DNA of 14,301 nucleotides from Candidatus Altarchaeales archaeon (GTDB lineage Archaea > Altiarchaeota > Altiarchaeia > IMC4 > QMZM01). Below, piece by piece: positions 1 to 7,312 of the stretch. The DNA is taken from contig QMZM01000022.1 in the NCBI GenBank assembly GCA_003663175.1, positions 1-14,301 of the forward strand. The letters run 5' to 3'. The notes below the pieces were generated by a model, which saw only the letters and a program-made list of their open reading frames with translations, did not search any database and had not been told where the DNA came from. The translations under genes were made by a program, and so were the position numbers. How positions within the stretch are numbered: the stretch's first letter is position 1; every line of letters begins with the position of its first letter.

Positions 1-1
1 A

Positions 2-583
2 AAAATATTGGAAGAATTAACAGGAGATGTTTATCATCCCGCAGTAAAGGAGTCTTACGATGCTGCGTCAAAAATTGTAGATGAAATTCACAAATATGGA
101 TATCAAAAGGGAAAATATATATATGTTGGAACCTGGGCATATTCTGCTCTTACTTTCCCTTATTCTCCACCAAAGTTAGATTTTGTTACAGCATCACCAT
201 CGGGTGTAGAAATAAAAAAAATGGAGCTTAATGATGAAAAATGGAACTTTATAATAAATATCACAAAAGAAAAATTGGGGGATATCCCAATCTTAGCATT
301 CATTGATTGGGCAGGCACTACCAACACTCCTATGGGGGTATTCAGCCAAAGATTGAGCAAAGAAAGACAGAGAAGGTTTTTAAAATATGCTGATGATTAT
401 TTCCAGAAAAAGGAGATAATCTTTGTCTATCCTGTCCATGGCGGATTTATGGGGCAAGATGCAGAGATTCTATCTTTTGGTAAATTAAAAGTTTATGATT
501 CTTTGGCTCCGGAGTTTCAGACATATGAAACGATTAAAAATTTAGCACGGGATAAATATGGTGGTGAACATGAAGAAAAATAG
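2..583 (+). CDS. Hypothetical protein, 3' part (5' end outside window)
   Basis: The reading frame is open from the first complete codon of the window (K-I-L-E-E-L...) with no in-frame stop upstream, so the gene almost certainly begins outside. A TTG at 8 could serve as a start but nothing favours it. About 193 residues are visible, ending in a charged tail (GGEHEEK). The middle has hydrophobic strand-like stretches ending in small or acidic residues (IPILAFIDWAG around residue 97, IIFVYPVHGGFMG near 140), a pattern that could fit the C-terminal half of a TIM-barrel hydrolase; this is only an impression. No signal peptide or membrane segment is visible in this part. Its last 14 bases overlap the next gene, which suggests co-transcription with an exported protein. 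I do not recognise the family. Confidence 0.75.
   Translation, partial: KILEELTGDVYHPAVKESYDAASKIVDEIHKYGYQKGKYIYVGTWAYSALTFPYSPPKLDFVTASPSGVEIKKMELNDEKWNFIINITKEKLGDIPILAFIDWAGTTNTPMGVFSQRLSKERQRRFLKYADDYFQKKEIIFVYPVHGGFMGQDAEILSFGKLKVYDSLAPEFQTYETIKNLARDKYGGEHEEK
560..567 (+). promoter_or_regulatory. Ribosome binding site deciding the start of the DUF333 gene
   Basis: GGTGGTGA is complementary to the archaeal 16S 3' end (CACCTCC core) and ends two bases before the ATG at 570. The earlier ATG at 558 overlaps this motif and has no such site, so 570 is the better start. The site lies inside the upstream coding region, implying coupled translation. Confidence 0.55.
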
Positions 584-974
584 AATCCTGATTGCAATCG
601 GAATTTTGGGAATATTTCTTCTCTCTGCTTTTTTAATAAGAAATCCCACAGTAAGACCCATTCCTCTTTGCCCCAAACAACTTGGAAGAGAAGGAATGCC
701 GAGTATGCCAAACCCTGCTGCTGTCTACTGTAAAAGTTTGGGTTATAAATATGAAAATGGAACTTGTGAATTTCCAGATGCAACAGAATGCGATGGCTGG
801 GAATTCTTTACTGGAAAGTGCGGAAAAAAGTGGACTTACTGTGAAAGGTACGGTAATGGAAAAATAGAAATTACAAGAGAAGGTTGTGCATTTTCACAGG
901 AATGTGGTTTATGTATTCTACCAGATGGAACTAAGTGTAGAGAGTGGGACTATTGTTCGGGGGAATGTCCATGA
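570..974 (+). CDS. Small exported or membrane-anchored protein with two DUF333-like cysteine modules
   Basis: A 134-residue protein. Residues 1-5 are basic (MKKNR) and 6-23 form one hydrophobic segment, so it is probably exported or N-terminally anchored; no archaeal lipobox cysteine is seen. Residues 48-84 match the DUF333 pattern (NPAAVYC, G..C.FPD, C.GW.FF.GKC). Residues 90-134 repeat it (YC, G.C.LPDGTKC.EWD, C.GEC). The many cysteines suggest disulphides outside the cell. DUF333 occurs in short secreted bacterial and archaeal proteins of unknown role, some labelled putative hemolysin without firm evidence. The start at 570 is preferred over the ATG at 558 because GGTGGTGA (560-567) lies just upstream and MKKNR begins a clean signal segment. 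The gene overlaps its upstream neighbour by 14 bases. Confidence 0.8.
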   Translation: MKKNRILIAIGILGIFLLSAFLIRNPTVRPIPLCPKQLGREGMPSMPNPAAVYCKSLGYKYENGTCEFPDATECDGWEFFTGKCGKKWTYCERYGNGKIEITREGCAFSQECGLCILPDGTKCREWDYCSGECP

Positions 975-1068
975 ATATAGTCAACTGTAATGTCTTACCT
1001 ATTCAACTCCACAGGTTACTGATAATAATCTAACTTGGGTGTCACGGATTAATTTGCCACTCCGAGTT

Positions 1069-1260
1069 TCACCCGTTGATTTGTGAGAGACAGAAGGGGT
1101 CAATTGTTATAGAGATGTAGCTTGGACCACCAACAGAACCCTTCGCTTTATCCAACCACAGAGGAGATTTCTGAGAAATATTAAATGATTTTTCTACTTT
1201 CTCTATTATTTCGCAAGAATATTTGGGATTCGTTCCTCGATATTCCAAATCATTTGGCAT
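1069..1260 (-). CDS. Doubtful small ORF or gene fragment
   Basis: A 63-codon ORF on the minus strand starts 17 bases after the stop of the MBL-fold hydrolase gene, in the position of a small downstream operon member. It has an ATG and an in-frame TAG just upstream, so it is not the tail of a longer intact frame. The composition looks plausibly coding (YRGTNPKYSCEIIEKVEK, then KGSVGGPSYISITIDPF), but no family is recognised and there is no ribosome binding site. It may be a real small protein, a decayed fragment of a larger gene, or chance. The rest of 975-1277 shows no RNA gene, clear terminator or repeat. Confidence 0.3.
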   Translation of the reverse strand: MPNDLEYRGTNPKYSCEIIEKVEKSFNISQKSPLWLDKAKGSVGGPSYISITIDPFCLSQING

Positions 1261-1277
1261 TAAGCGGCGAAGCTAAG

Positions 1278-2060
1278 TTAGAAATCAAACAATCTTTTTT
1301 GCCCATCTACTTCAGAAATCTCCAAATCCCTTAGATCAATTGTCATTCCATCCCTTGCAGCAATTGTCCTTACCCCGGTTTCCCTTGTGATTTCCATTGC
1401 CTCCAAGTTTGGATTTGCGTTCAGCATTCGCATACCGAAGTGTTGAATTATTGTCAATTCTGGTCTCACCCTTTTTACTATCTTAATTGCCTTTTCCGTG
1501 TTTAAATGCTTATCGGTCTTTTTTGAATCCGGGGATATAACATTAAGTATCAGAATTTTTGAATCTTTATAATATCGTATAAGTTCGGGTGAGTAATCTG
1601 TATCAGATGAATATGTAATTATCTCCTCCTCAGTAAAGAATTTGAATCCAATTCCATTTTCGTGCCTAATTGTTGGAATTGCCTGAATCTCCAAATCATG
1701 AATTCTGAATTTTTCCCCAATATCTGGAATTATAACTGAGATAGAATTTCTGTGATATTCGGAAATATAATCAAGAGTGTTTTTATTTATAACCAAGATT
1801 CCCGTCTTTTTTAAGCCATGGGTCATCGCCTCTATCATTAGTTCTGCATCATTGTAATGGTCCAAATGTCTATGAGAAACAAAAACGGCATTTAATTTGC
1901 TCGGATTTCTTCCGAATTGTAGCGCCCTTATCAATGCTCCGGGTCCGGGGTCAATTATCATATTGACCCCCAAATCGAACCAAATTCCGCCGGTATATCT
2001 CCTCTGCGAGAGTAGGACAAATCTGCCCCCACCAGTTCCGAGAAATGTTATTGAATGCAT
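1278..2060 (-). CDS. Metallo-beta-lactamase-fold metal-dependent hydrolase
   Basis: A 260-residue cytoplasmic protein of the MBL superfamily. Metal ligands are visible: HRHLDH at 63-68 (the HxHxDH signature), H133, D153 in the YSSDTDYS strand and H207 in TIIQHFG. The N-terminus ITFLGTGGGR and the IDPGPGAL motif (37-43) are typical of archaeal stand-alone MBL hydrolases related to the RNase Z/PhnP branch. The substrate cannot be deduced; phosphodiester or other ester hydrolysis is the family expectation, and no RNase Z exosite arm is obvious. The ATG at 2060 is chosen over the TTG one codon upstream. No Shine-Dalgarno is seen, but a TATA-like box 29 bases upstream suggests a leaderless mRNA. 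It lies 68 bases downstream of the radical SAM gene on the same strand and probably has its own promoter. Confidence 0.88.
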   Translation of the reverse strand: MHSITFLGTGGGRFVLLSQRRYTGGIWFDLGVNMIIDPGPGALIRALQFGRNPSKLNAVFVSHRHLDHYNDAELMIEAMTHGLKKTGILVINKNTLDYISEYHRNSISVIIPDIGEKFRIHDLEIQAIPTIRHENGIGFKFFTEEEIITYSSDTDYSPELIRYYKDSKILILNVISPDSKKTDKHLNTEKAIKIVKRVRPELTIIQHFGMRMLNANPNLEAMEITRETGVRTIAARDGMTIDLRDLEISEVDGQKRLFDF

Positions 2061-2084
2061 CAATTATTATTAGAATTTCCGAAG

Positions 2085-2093
2085 ATATATGAA
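2085..2093 (-). promoter_or_regulatory. TATA-like box for the MBL hydrolase gene
   Basis: On the minus strand this reads TTCATATAT, centred 29 bases before the ATG at 2060. In archaea the TATA box lies about 26-28 bases before the transcription start, so this spacing fits a leaderless or nearly leaderless transcript. The flanking sequence is A+T-rich, so chance is possible. Confidence 0.45.
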
Positions 2094-2128
2094 TGTATGA
2101 TAAAACCCGATGAGATTAAACGATGAGA

Positions 2129-3139
2129 TTAAAGTCCTACGCCATCTATCCTTGCACCACAGTTGGGACATCTCTTATTTATAATCTTATTTTCATAGAC
2201 ATCAAAGAGAAACCTCCTTATCAGAAGTTCGTTACAATTATAGCAGTATGTGTTCTCTCCGACATCTCCCGGCAGGTTTCCAGCATAGACATATCTCAAC
2301 CCAGAATCGATCCCAATTTCCCTCGCTCTGTGGATGCTCTCTACCGGCGTTCTCGGTAGGTATGTCATCTTATAGTCTGGATGAAACCTACTTATGTGCC
2401 AAGGTGTTTCTTTGCCCAATTCATCTCTTATAAATTCCGCAATATCCCTCAGTTCCTCCTCAGAATCATTTTTTTTAGGAATTAGCAGTGTCGTGACCTC
2501 AACCCAGATACCCATCCTCTTCATCTTCTTGAGTGAATCCAAAACCGGCTCTAATTTAGCACCGCAAAACCTTCTATAGAATTCATCAGAAAAACTCTTT
2601 AAATCGACATTTGCAGCATCCAATTTACCATTTATCTTCTTCAAAGCCTCCGAGGTCATGTAACCATTTGTAACAAAAATATTAAAGAGATTATTTTCCT
2701 TTGCAATTATTGATGTGTCATGGGCATATTCAAAGAATATAGTTGGCTCCGTGTATGTGTATGAAATACTCTCACAATTACTTTTTATTGCCAACTTCAC
2801 GATCTCATCTGGTGATAAATTATCTCCCAATATCTTTCCATGTTCCTTCGGCTCCTGACTTATTGACCAATTCTGACAGAATTCGCATCTAAAATTACAA
2901 CCAACTGTTGCAATTGAAAAACTCATCGTTCCGGGGAGGAAATGAAAGAGTGGTTTTTTCTCTATTGGATCGACATTTGCTGAGATCGCCTTCCCATAAA
3001 CCAACGAATACAGGGTTCCATTTCTATTCTCTCTAACACCACAGATACCCCTCTTTCCATCAGAGATCAGACATCTATGAGAACATAGATTGCACTTCAC
3101 ATCTCCATCAACTCTTTCGTATAACATCGCCTCCTTCAT
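2129..3139 (-). CDS. amrS: AmmeMemoRadiSam-system radical SAM enzyme (AmrS-type)
   Basis: A 336-residue radical SAM protein. The cluster-binding CxxxCxxC is C81, C85, C88 (VGCNFRCEFCQNW). An N-terminal cysteine set (C16, C19, C23, C33 in CNLCSHRC...GICGVREN) and a C-terminal zinc-ribbon-like set (C299, C302, C324, C327) are both hallmarks of this family, formerly annotated as pyruvate formate-lyase activating enzyme-like. Family naming comes from comparative genomics linking it to AMMECR1 and Memo homologues; neither is encoded in this window. It should bind a 4Fe-4S cluster and SAM in the cytoplasm; I do not assign a substrate. MKEA...YE at the start matches how homologues begin, supporting 3139. 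A second ATG at 3127 follows GGAGG by only two bases. The gene is divergent from the KH protein gene. Confidence 0.9.
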   Translation of the reverse strand: MKEAMLYERVDGDVKCNLCSHRCLISDGKRGICGVRENRNGTLYSLVYGKAISANVDPIEKKPLFHFLPGTMSFSIATVGCNFRCEFCQNWSISQEPKEHGKILGDNLSPDEIVKLAIKSNCESISYTYTEPTIFFEYAHDTSIIAKENNLFNIFVTNGYMTSEALKKINGKLDAANVDLKSFSDEFYRRFCGAKLEPVLDSLKKMKRMGIWVEVTTLLIPKKNDSEEELRDIAEFIRDELGKETPWHISRFHPDYKMTYLPRTPVESIHRAREIGIDSGLRYVYAGNLPGDVGENTYCYNCNELLIRRFLFDVYENKIINKRCPNCGARIDGVGL

Positions 3140-3231
3140 TTTCTATGCTTTATTATATTTGATTTTTTTAATTTTTTTAATTCATAAATTCGGATTCATA
3201 AATTCGAATTTCCAATATATTTATAAATAAA
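3140..3231. promoter_or_regulatory. Divergent promoter region between radical SAM gene and KH gene
   Basis: A 92-base A+T-rich region must drive both genes. On the minus strand AAATATAAT (3152-3160) is TATA-like but lies only about 17 bases from the ATG at 3139. On the plus strand AATATATTTATAAAT (3214-3228) is TATA-like but close to the ATG at 3232. A direct repeat and a palindrome (separate entry) lie between them, where a transcription factor could act on both promoters. Confidence 0.5.
3181..3211. repeat. 12-base direct repeat overlapping a 12-base palindrome; possible operator
   Basis: TTCATAAATTCG occurs at 3181-3192 and again, identically, at 3195-3206 (period 14). The second copy runs into a perfect palindrome, AAATTCGAATTT, at 3200-3211. 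It sits directly upstream of the KH gene TATA-like stretch. This looks like a regulator site, but the A+T-rich background makes short repeats likely by chance. Confidence 0.5.
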
Positions 3232-3744
3232 ATGCAATACATTAAAATTCCAATGGACAGGGTCGGGGTTCTGATTGGTGTAAAGGGAAGTGTTAAGAAG
3301 ACAATCGAGGAGAAAACAAACACTAAGATTACGATAAGTGATGGTGATGTAACAATAGATGGCGACCCACTCGGAATTTTAAAGGCGAGGGATGTTGTGA
3401 TTGCAATTGCTCGTGGCTTCAACCCAGAAATTGCGTTCAAATTGTTTGATGATGATAATGTATTGGACATAATTAATCTCAGAGAAATTACTAGCTCTGA
3501 AAGGGAGATGATCAGGAAGAAGGGTAGAGTTATTGGGAAGAATGGAAGGACAAGGGAATTCATTGAGAATATGACAAATACCTACATATCGGTATATGGA
3601 AAGACTATAGCGATCATCGGTTCTTATGAGGGTGTAGAAATAGCAAGAAACGCCATAATGAAATTGATTGATGGTATGTCTCACTCGAGTGTCTATAGAT
3701 TTATTGAGAAGGAGGTTGCAGAATTGAAATCAAATTTCTTCTAA
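3232..3744 (+). CDS. Archaeal KH-domain rRNA-processing protein (Dim2/Pno1-type)
   Basis: A 170-residue RNA-binding protein with two KH domains. KH1 begins at the start (IKIP.DR.GVLIG) with its GxxG loop G16-V-K-G19; KH2 has G102-K-N-G105 (RVIGKNGRTREFIE). The linker contains DDDNVLDIINLREI (73-86) and the C-terminus has GMSHSSVYRFIEK (149-160), both characteristic of the archaeal homologue of eukaryotic Pno1/Dim2, which acts in small-subunit rRNA maturation near the 16S 3' end. Length is close to the family norm. The chosen ATG places the conserved IKIP at residues 4-7, as in homologues. It is divergent from the radical SAM gene and 107 bases upstream of top6B. I see no Rio kinase gene here, though this protein is often near one. 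Confidence 0.9.
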   Translation: MQYIKIPMDRVGVLIGVKGSVKKTIEEKTNTKITISDGDVTIDGDPLGILKARDVVIAIARGFNPEIAFKLFDDDNVLDIINLREITSSEREMIRKKGRVIGKNGRTREFIENMTNTYISVYGKTIAIIGSYEGVEIARNAIMKLIDGMSHSSVYRFIEKEVAELKSNFF

Positions 3745-3851
3745 AAATTCAAAAATAAGTTCATGCCAACACTTTTAAATTAGAAAATCACATTATATTA
3801 CATTCAATTATCAAGATATACAACTATAGAGATAGGTAAACATGTAGATAA

Positions 3852-5519
3852 ATGGTAAAGATGGAAAAACTACACCACAAGAGGGACGCAGATGAACTAT
3901 TTAAGGAATTCAAAGAAACATCGATAACGGAATTCTTCAGAAAGAACAGGGCGCACCTGGGTTATTCGGGAAAACTTAGATCGTTGACAACGGTAATCCA
4001 CGAGATAGTAACAAATAGTTTAGATGCGTGTGAAGAGGCCGGGATACTGCCTGAAATTTATGTTGAAATAAATTCTCTCGGAAATGAGCACTACAGGGTA
4101 TTTGCCAGTGATAATGGTCCAGGAATTCCAATAAGGCATATCTCCGATGTATTCGGGAAGATGCTTGCTGGAACAAAATTCCATAGAAATATTCAACTTC
4201 GAGGACAACAGGGAATAGGTGTTGCTGGCGTTACGATGTTCTCACAGATAACGACCGGCAAGCCGATAAAGATAAGAACATCAACTGGTAATGGAAAGGT
4301 TTATGAAGTTAAATTGATGATAGATATAGCAAAGAATAGGGCAGACATAATAAGCAAGAATGAGTATGAGCAGTATTGGAGAGGGACTGAGATCGAGGTT
4401 GAATTAAAGAATGTTAAATTCAATCTATCAGACAAGGGTCCATTTGAGTATATAAGGAGGACTGCAATCGCAAATCCTCACGCAAGAATAACATTTGTAG
4501 ATCCCGAGGGGAGGAAGACCGTATTTGAGAGATCGAGCGATAAGATTCCGAAACCACCAATAGCAATAAAGCCACATCCCAAGGGAATTGAGGTTGATGA
4601 TTTATTGCAGATGGCCAAGGCAAGTAATGCAAGAAAGGTAAGCTCATTTCTCACATCCACATTCGCAAGAATGAGTAATGCCAAGGTGAAGGAAATTCAA
4701 GAGTATGTCAGTTTTGATTTGAATAAGAATCCGAGAAGATTGACATGGTCAGAGTGCGAAGAAATAGTAAACGCAATAAGAAATATAAAGTTTCTGGCTC
4801 CATCTACCGAGGGTTTAGAACCGATTGGTGAAAAGCAGATAAGGAGTGCTGTTCTTAACATCTTAGACCCAGAGTTTGAATCTGTGCTCACGAGACCGCC
4901 GAGGGTACATTCTGGTGGAACACCATTCATCATAGAGGCTGCCATTGCATATGGTGGACACGCCGGAAGGAACTCAAAAGAGGGAGTAAGGGCTGAAGTA
5001 ATGAGATTTGCAAACAGGGCTCCGTTATTGTTCGATGCCGGAGGATGTGCGATAACAAAGGCCATAAACTCCATCGATTGGAAGAGATACGGTCTAAAGG
5101 ACATCGAGAACTCTCCGATAACTATATTTGTGAATATCGTCTCCACATATGTCCCATACACATCTGCTGGAAAGCAGAGCATTGCGGAGGAAAAAGAAAT
5201 TCTCAAGGAGATAAGAATGGCGCTCATGGACCTGGGGAGGAAATTCCAGGTGTATCACTCAAGAAAGAGAAGGGCGATGGAGAGGGAGGCAAAGAGGCAG
5301 ATTCTTATGAAATACAGCACCGAACTTGCCGCTGGACTTGCAAAATTAACTGGAGAGGATGAGAATAAAATCCTAAGGGACCTGCAAGAATTGATAGAGG
5401 AGAAGATAAGAACCGGTGTCATATTGGAGGAAGGGGAAAAGGAAGGGGAGATTGAGATGGAGGTAATTCCAGAGGAGACCGAGGGAGAGGAAGAATTAGA
5501 ACTGGAGGAGGTGGTTTAA
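3852..5519 (+). CDS. top6B: DNA topoisomerase VI subunit B (ATPase subunit)
   Basis: A 555-residue ATPase subunit of the type IIB topoisomerase, which with Top6A forms an A2B2 enzyme that relaxes and decatenates DNA by double-strand passage. The GHKL ATPase domain covers residues about 30-220: N-box with E51 and N55 (EIVTNSLDACEEAG), D87-N-G-P-G91, and the glycine-rich ATP lid GQQGIGVAG (118-126). An H2TH-like region follows (about 245-320), then the transducer domain with the switch lysine in TSAGKQSIA (K441). A very acidic tail occupies about 525-555; such tails vary between lineages. The start at 3852 is tentative: an in-frame ATG at 3861 is equally possible and neither has a clear Shine-Dalgarno. 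The stop is directly abutted by the top6A start. Confidence 0.96.
   Translation: MVKMEKLHHKRDADELFKEFKETSITEFFRKNRAHLGYSGKLRSLTTVIHEIVTNSLDACEEAGILPEIYVEINSLGNEHYRVFASDNGPGIPIRHISDVFGKMLAGTKFHRNIQLRGQQGIGVAGVTMFSQITTGKPIKIRTSTGNGKVYEVKLMIDIAKNRADIISKNEYEQYWRGTEIEVELKNVKFNLSDKGPFEYIRRTAIANPHARITFVDPEGRKTVFERSSDKIPKPPIAIKPHPKGIEVDDLLQMAKASNARKVSSFLTSTFARMSNAKVKEIQEYVSFDLNKNPRRLTWSECEEIVNAIRNIKFLAPSTEGLEPIGEKQIRSAVLNILDPEFESVLTRPPRVHSGGTPFIIEAAIAYGGHAGRNSKEGVRAEVMRFANRAPLLFDAGGCAITKAINSIDWKRYGLKDIENSPITIFVNIVSTYVPYTSAGKQSIAEEKEILKEIRMALMDLGRKFQVYHSRKRRAMEREAKRQILMKYSTELAAGLAKLTGEDENKILRDLQELIEEKIRTGVILEEGEKEGEIEMEVIPEETEGEEELELEEVV
5507..5513 (+). promoter_or_regulatory. Strong Shine-Dalgarno for top6A inside the top6B tail
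   Basis: GGAGGTG ends six bases before the top6A ATG at 5520, within the last codons of top6B. It is a full match to the archaeal anti-Shine-Dalgarno core. With a zero-base gap between stop and start, it supports translational coupling of the two subunits, which are needed in equal amounts. Confidence 0.75.
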
Positions 5520-6599
5520 ATGGATGACCAAAGAGTTATATCAAAATTAAATAACCTAGGCAATAAGATTCTAGAGGACATAAGGCTTGGGGAAGGTCCA
5601 AGGATAAGAATGCCCCAACGGGGTATTGGGAATATAATATTTAATGAAAGAGAAAACATCTTAGAACTCGGTGAAAAGACATCGACAAGGTCATTTTTGA
5701 ATGTTGCCCATTCAAGAAAATTTATGCAGACAATTCTGATTGCATCAAAATGCAAGGAATTTGTCTCGAGAGGTAAGACCGCAAGCATAAGAGAATTGTA
5801 TTACCAATTAAAACACACGATCCCGGGAACAAAGGAAAACACATTTGAGGACCAGTCCGAATCCGATCCATTGATAGTTGACCTAGAAACCGCATTGGGA
5901 GTATTAAGGGAGGAACTTCACTTAAAGGCGGATGATAAAGGAACATTAATTGGCAAGATCACAATTGAGGATTCCGGAGACTTTATAGATTGCTCAAAAT
6001 TGGGGAGGTCTGGTTTGTCAATTCCATCAATAGTTGAACATTATAAATTCCATGATGTTCAAGCTGAGTATGTTCTCGTTATAGAGACTGGAGCAATGTT
6101 TGATAGGCTCGTTGAGGAGAAATACCATATAAAGAATAATTGCATTATGGTGGCAACAAAGGGACAAGCTGCAAGGGGTTGTAGGAGACTGGTTCATAGA
6201 CTTCATCACGAGTTAAAATTGCCAGTTATAATGTTTACCGATGGCGACCCATGGGGTTACTACATTTATTCCGTAATGAAGGCGGGTTCAATGGCTCTTG
6301 CCCACGAATCGAAGAGATTGGGGACCCCGGGGATGAAGCTTGTTGGAATGACAATGACCGATATTGATACATATGGCTTAGAAAAGGTGACGGAGAAGTT
6401 GAAGGATGTTGATAAGAGGAGGATAAATGAATTACTGCAATATCCGTGGTTCCAGAAGAAGGAATGGAAAAAGGAATTGAATTTGATGATAAAGAAGGGT
6501 GTAAGAATAGAGCAACAAGCCCTTGCTTCAAAATCCTTAGAATTTGTTGCCGAGGAATACTTACCGGAGAAGATTTCAAAGGGGATAATGCTACCATAA
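5520..6599 (+). CDS. top6A: DNA topoisomerase VI subunit A (Spo11-like cleavage subunit)
   Basis: A 359-residue DNA-cleaving subunit of topoisomerase VI and homologue of Spo11. The winged-helix domain holds the catalytic tyrosine in RELYYQLKHT (residues 91-100; Y94 or Y95 attacks DNA, by homology). The Toprim domain has the metal-binding glutamate E189 (VIETGAMFDRL) and the DxD pair D241/D243 (TDGDPWGYYIY). The length is near the family average and no key motif is missing. ATG follows the top6B stop with no gap and has a strong Shine-Dalgarno; the pair is clearly an operon. The following gene begins two bases after its stop. The product acts on chromosomal DNA with Top6B. Confidence 0.97.
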   Translation: MDDQRVISKLNNLGNKILEDIRLGEGPRIRMPQRGIGNIIFNERENILELGEKTSTRSFLNVAHSRKFMQTILIASKCKEFVSRGKTASIRELYYQLKHTIPGTKENTFEDQSESDPLIVDLETALGVLREELHLKADDKGTLIGKITIEDSGDFIDCSKLGRSGLSIPSIVEHYKFHDVQAEYVLVIETGAMFDRLVEEKYHIKNNCIMVATKGQAARGCRRLVHRLHHELKLPVIMFTDGDPWGYYIYSVMKAGSMALAHESKRLGTPGMKLVGMTMTDIDTYGLEKVTEKLKDVDKRRINELLQYPWFQKKEWKKELNLMIKKGVRIEQQALASKSLEFVAEEYLPEKISKGIMLP

Positions 6600-6601
6600 A
6601 A

Positions 6602-7312
6602 ATGAATTTTCTAAAGGAAATCTTTATGGGAAATCAGAATCAGGACTATATACATGATAGGTTTGTGAGATATGGCAGGGGAAAATTCTCTGGCCCCAAG
6701 ATAAGAATAAAGAAGAATATGCATATAAGATTGGAGGGAACATACGAGTATGTCAACATCATAGGAGAATTAATTGCAAAGAATTCGAGAAATTCTGGAA
6801 ATTTTAGTGTCAGGGGGGAGATCATATCAAAATACGACTTTAGGGATTTCATCAATGACATCGCACTGAGATATCATAAGAAGAGGGAATTATTTCATGC
6901 AAGGATCAATTCAACAATTGAATCTGAAAAATTGATGGAGATTTACTCGAAATTAAAACACGCATACATTTTACTTGATTTGACCAGCGATGATAAAAAA
7001 TTGAGACTGAAAACAAAGAAGAAACTACCAAAACCCGGAACAATTGATGAAAAATTCTTTTCTGCCATTCTACCGCCATCACTAATGGGAGTTGTTGAGG
7101 ATGAGATAATTCTAATGGATTCGAATCTTGATTCAAACCCCGGTAATGTAACGATAACCCATCAATATTTAATAGAAGACCTAATAATCCCAGATAAATA
7201 TGTGAATAATCCAAAACTTGCACGAATTAATGCGAGGCGCGTTGGAAAAATCGTGAGAGAAGTTGAGATCAATGGCAAGAAATTCAAATCCGAGTATGAA
7301 TTAAATGCTTAG
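6602..7312 (+). CDS. Unknown protein in the topoisomerase VI cluster
   Basis: A 236-residue protein of unknown function, starting two bases after top6A and so very probably co-transcribed with topoisomerase VI. I do not recognise a domain. Visible features: an N-terminus rich in aromatics and basics (DYIHDRFVRYGRGKFSGP, residues 15-32), a strand-rich stretch (EGTYEYVNIIGELIAK, 45-60), a strongly basic segment (DKKLRLKTKKKLPKPG, 131-146) followed by KFFSAILPPS, and a C-terminal NARRVGKIVREVE. It has no signal peptide or membrane segment, so it is probably cytoplasmic; the basic patches would suit nucleic-acid or ribosome contact, which is inference. The ATG at 6602 has no Shine-Dalgarno; an in-frame ATG at 6626 follows AAAGGAAA and could be the true start. 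Its stop overlaps the converging neighbour by four bases. Confidence 0.85.
   Translation: MNFLKEIFMGNQNQDYIHDRFVRYGRGKFSGPKIRIKKNMHIRLEGTYEYVNIIGELIAKNSRNSGNFSVRGEIISKYDFRDFINDIALRYHKKRELFHARINSTIESEKLMEIYSKLKHAYILLDLTSDDKKLRLKTKKKLPKPGTIDEKFFSAILPPSLMGVVEDEIILMDSNLDSNPGNVTITHQYLIEDLIIPDKYVNNPKLARINARRVGKIVREVEINGKKFKSEYELNA

Noticed and set aside
2129..3139. Pyruvate formate-lyase activating enzyme
   Set aside because: The N-terminal CxxC...C...C region and C-terminal zinc-ribbon cysteines fit the AmrS-type family, and no PFL or other glycyl radical enzyme gene is nearby.
4697..5227. 176-codon minus-strand ORF inside top6B
   Set aside because: It lies wholly antisense to conserved Top6B motifs and shows no independent features.
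6446..6601. Extended start for the unknown gene after top6A
   Set aside because: It would run 154 bases inside top6A in another frame; the ATG at 6602, or 6626, fits the operon spacing.
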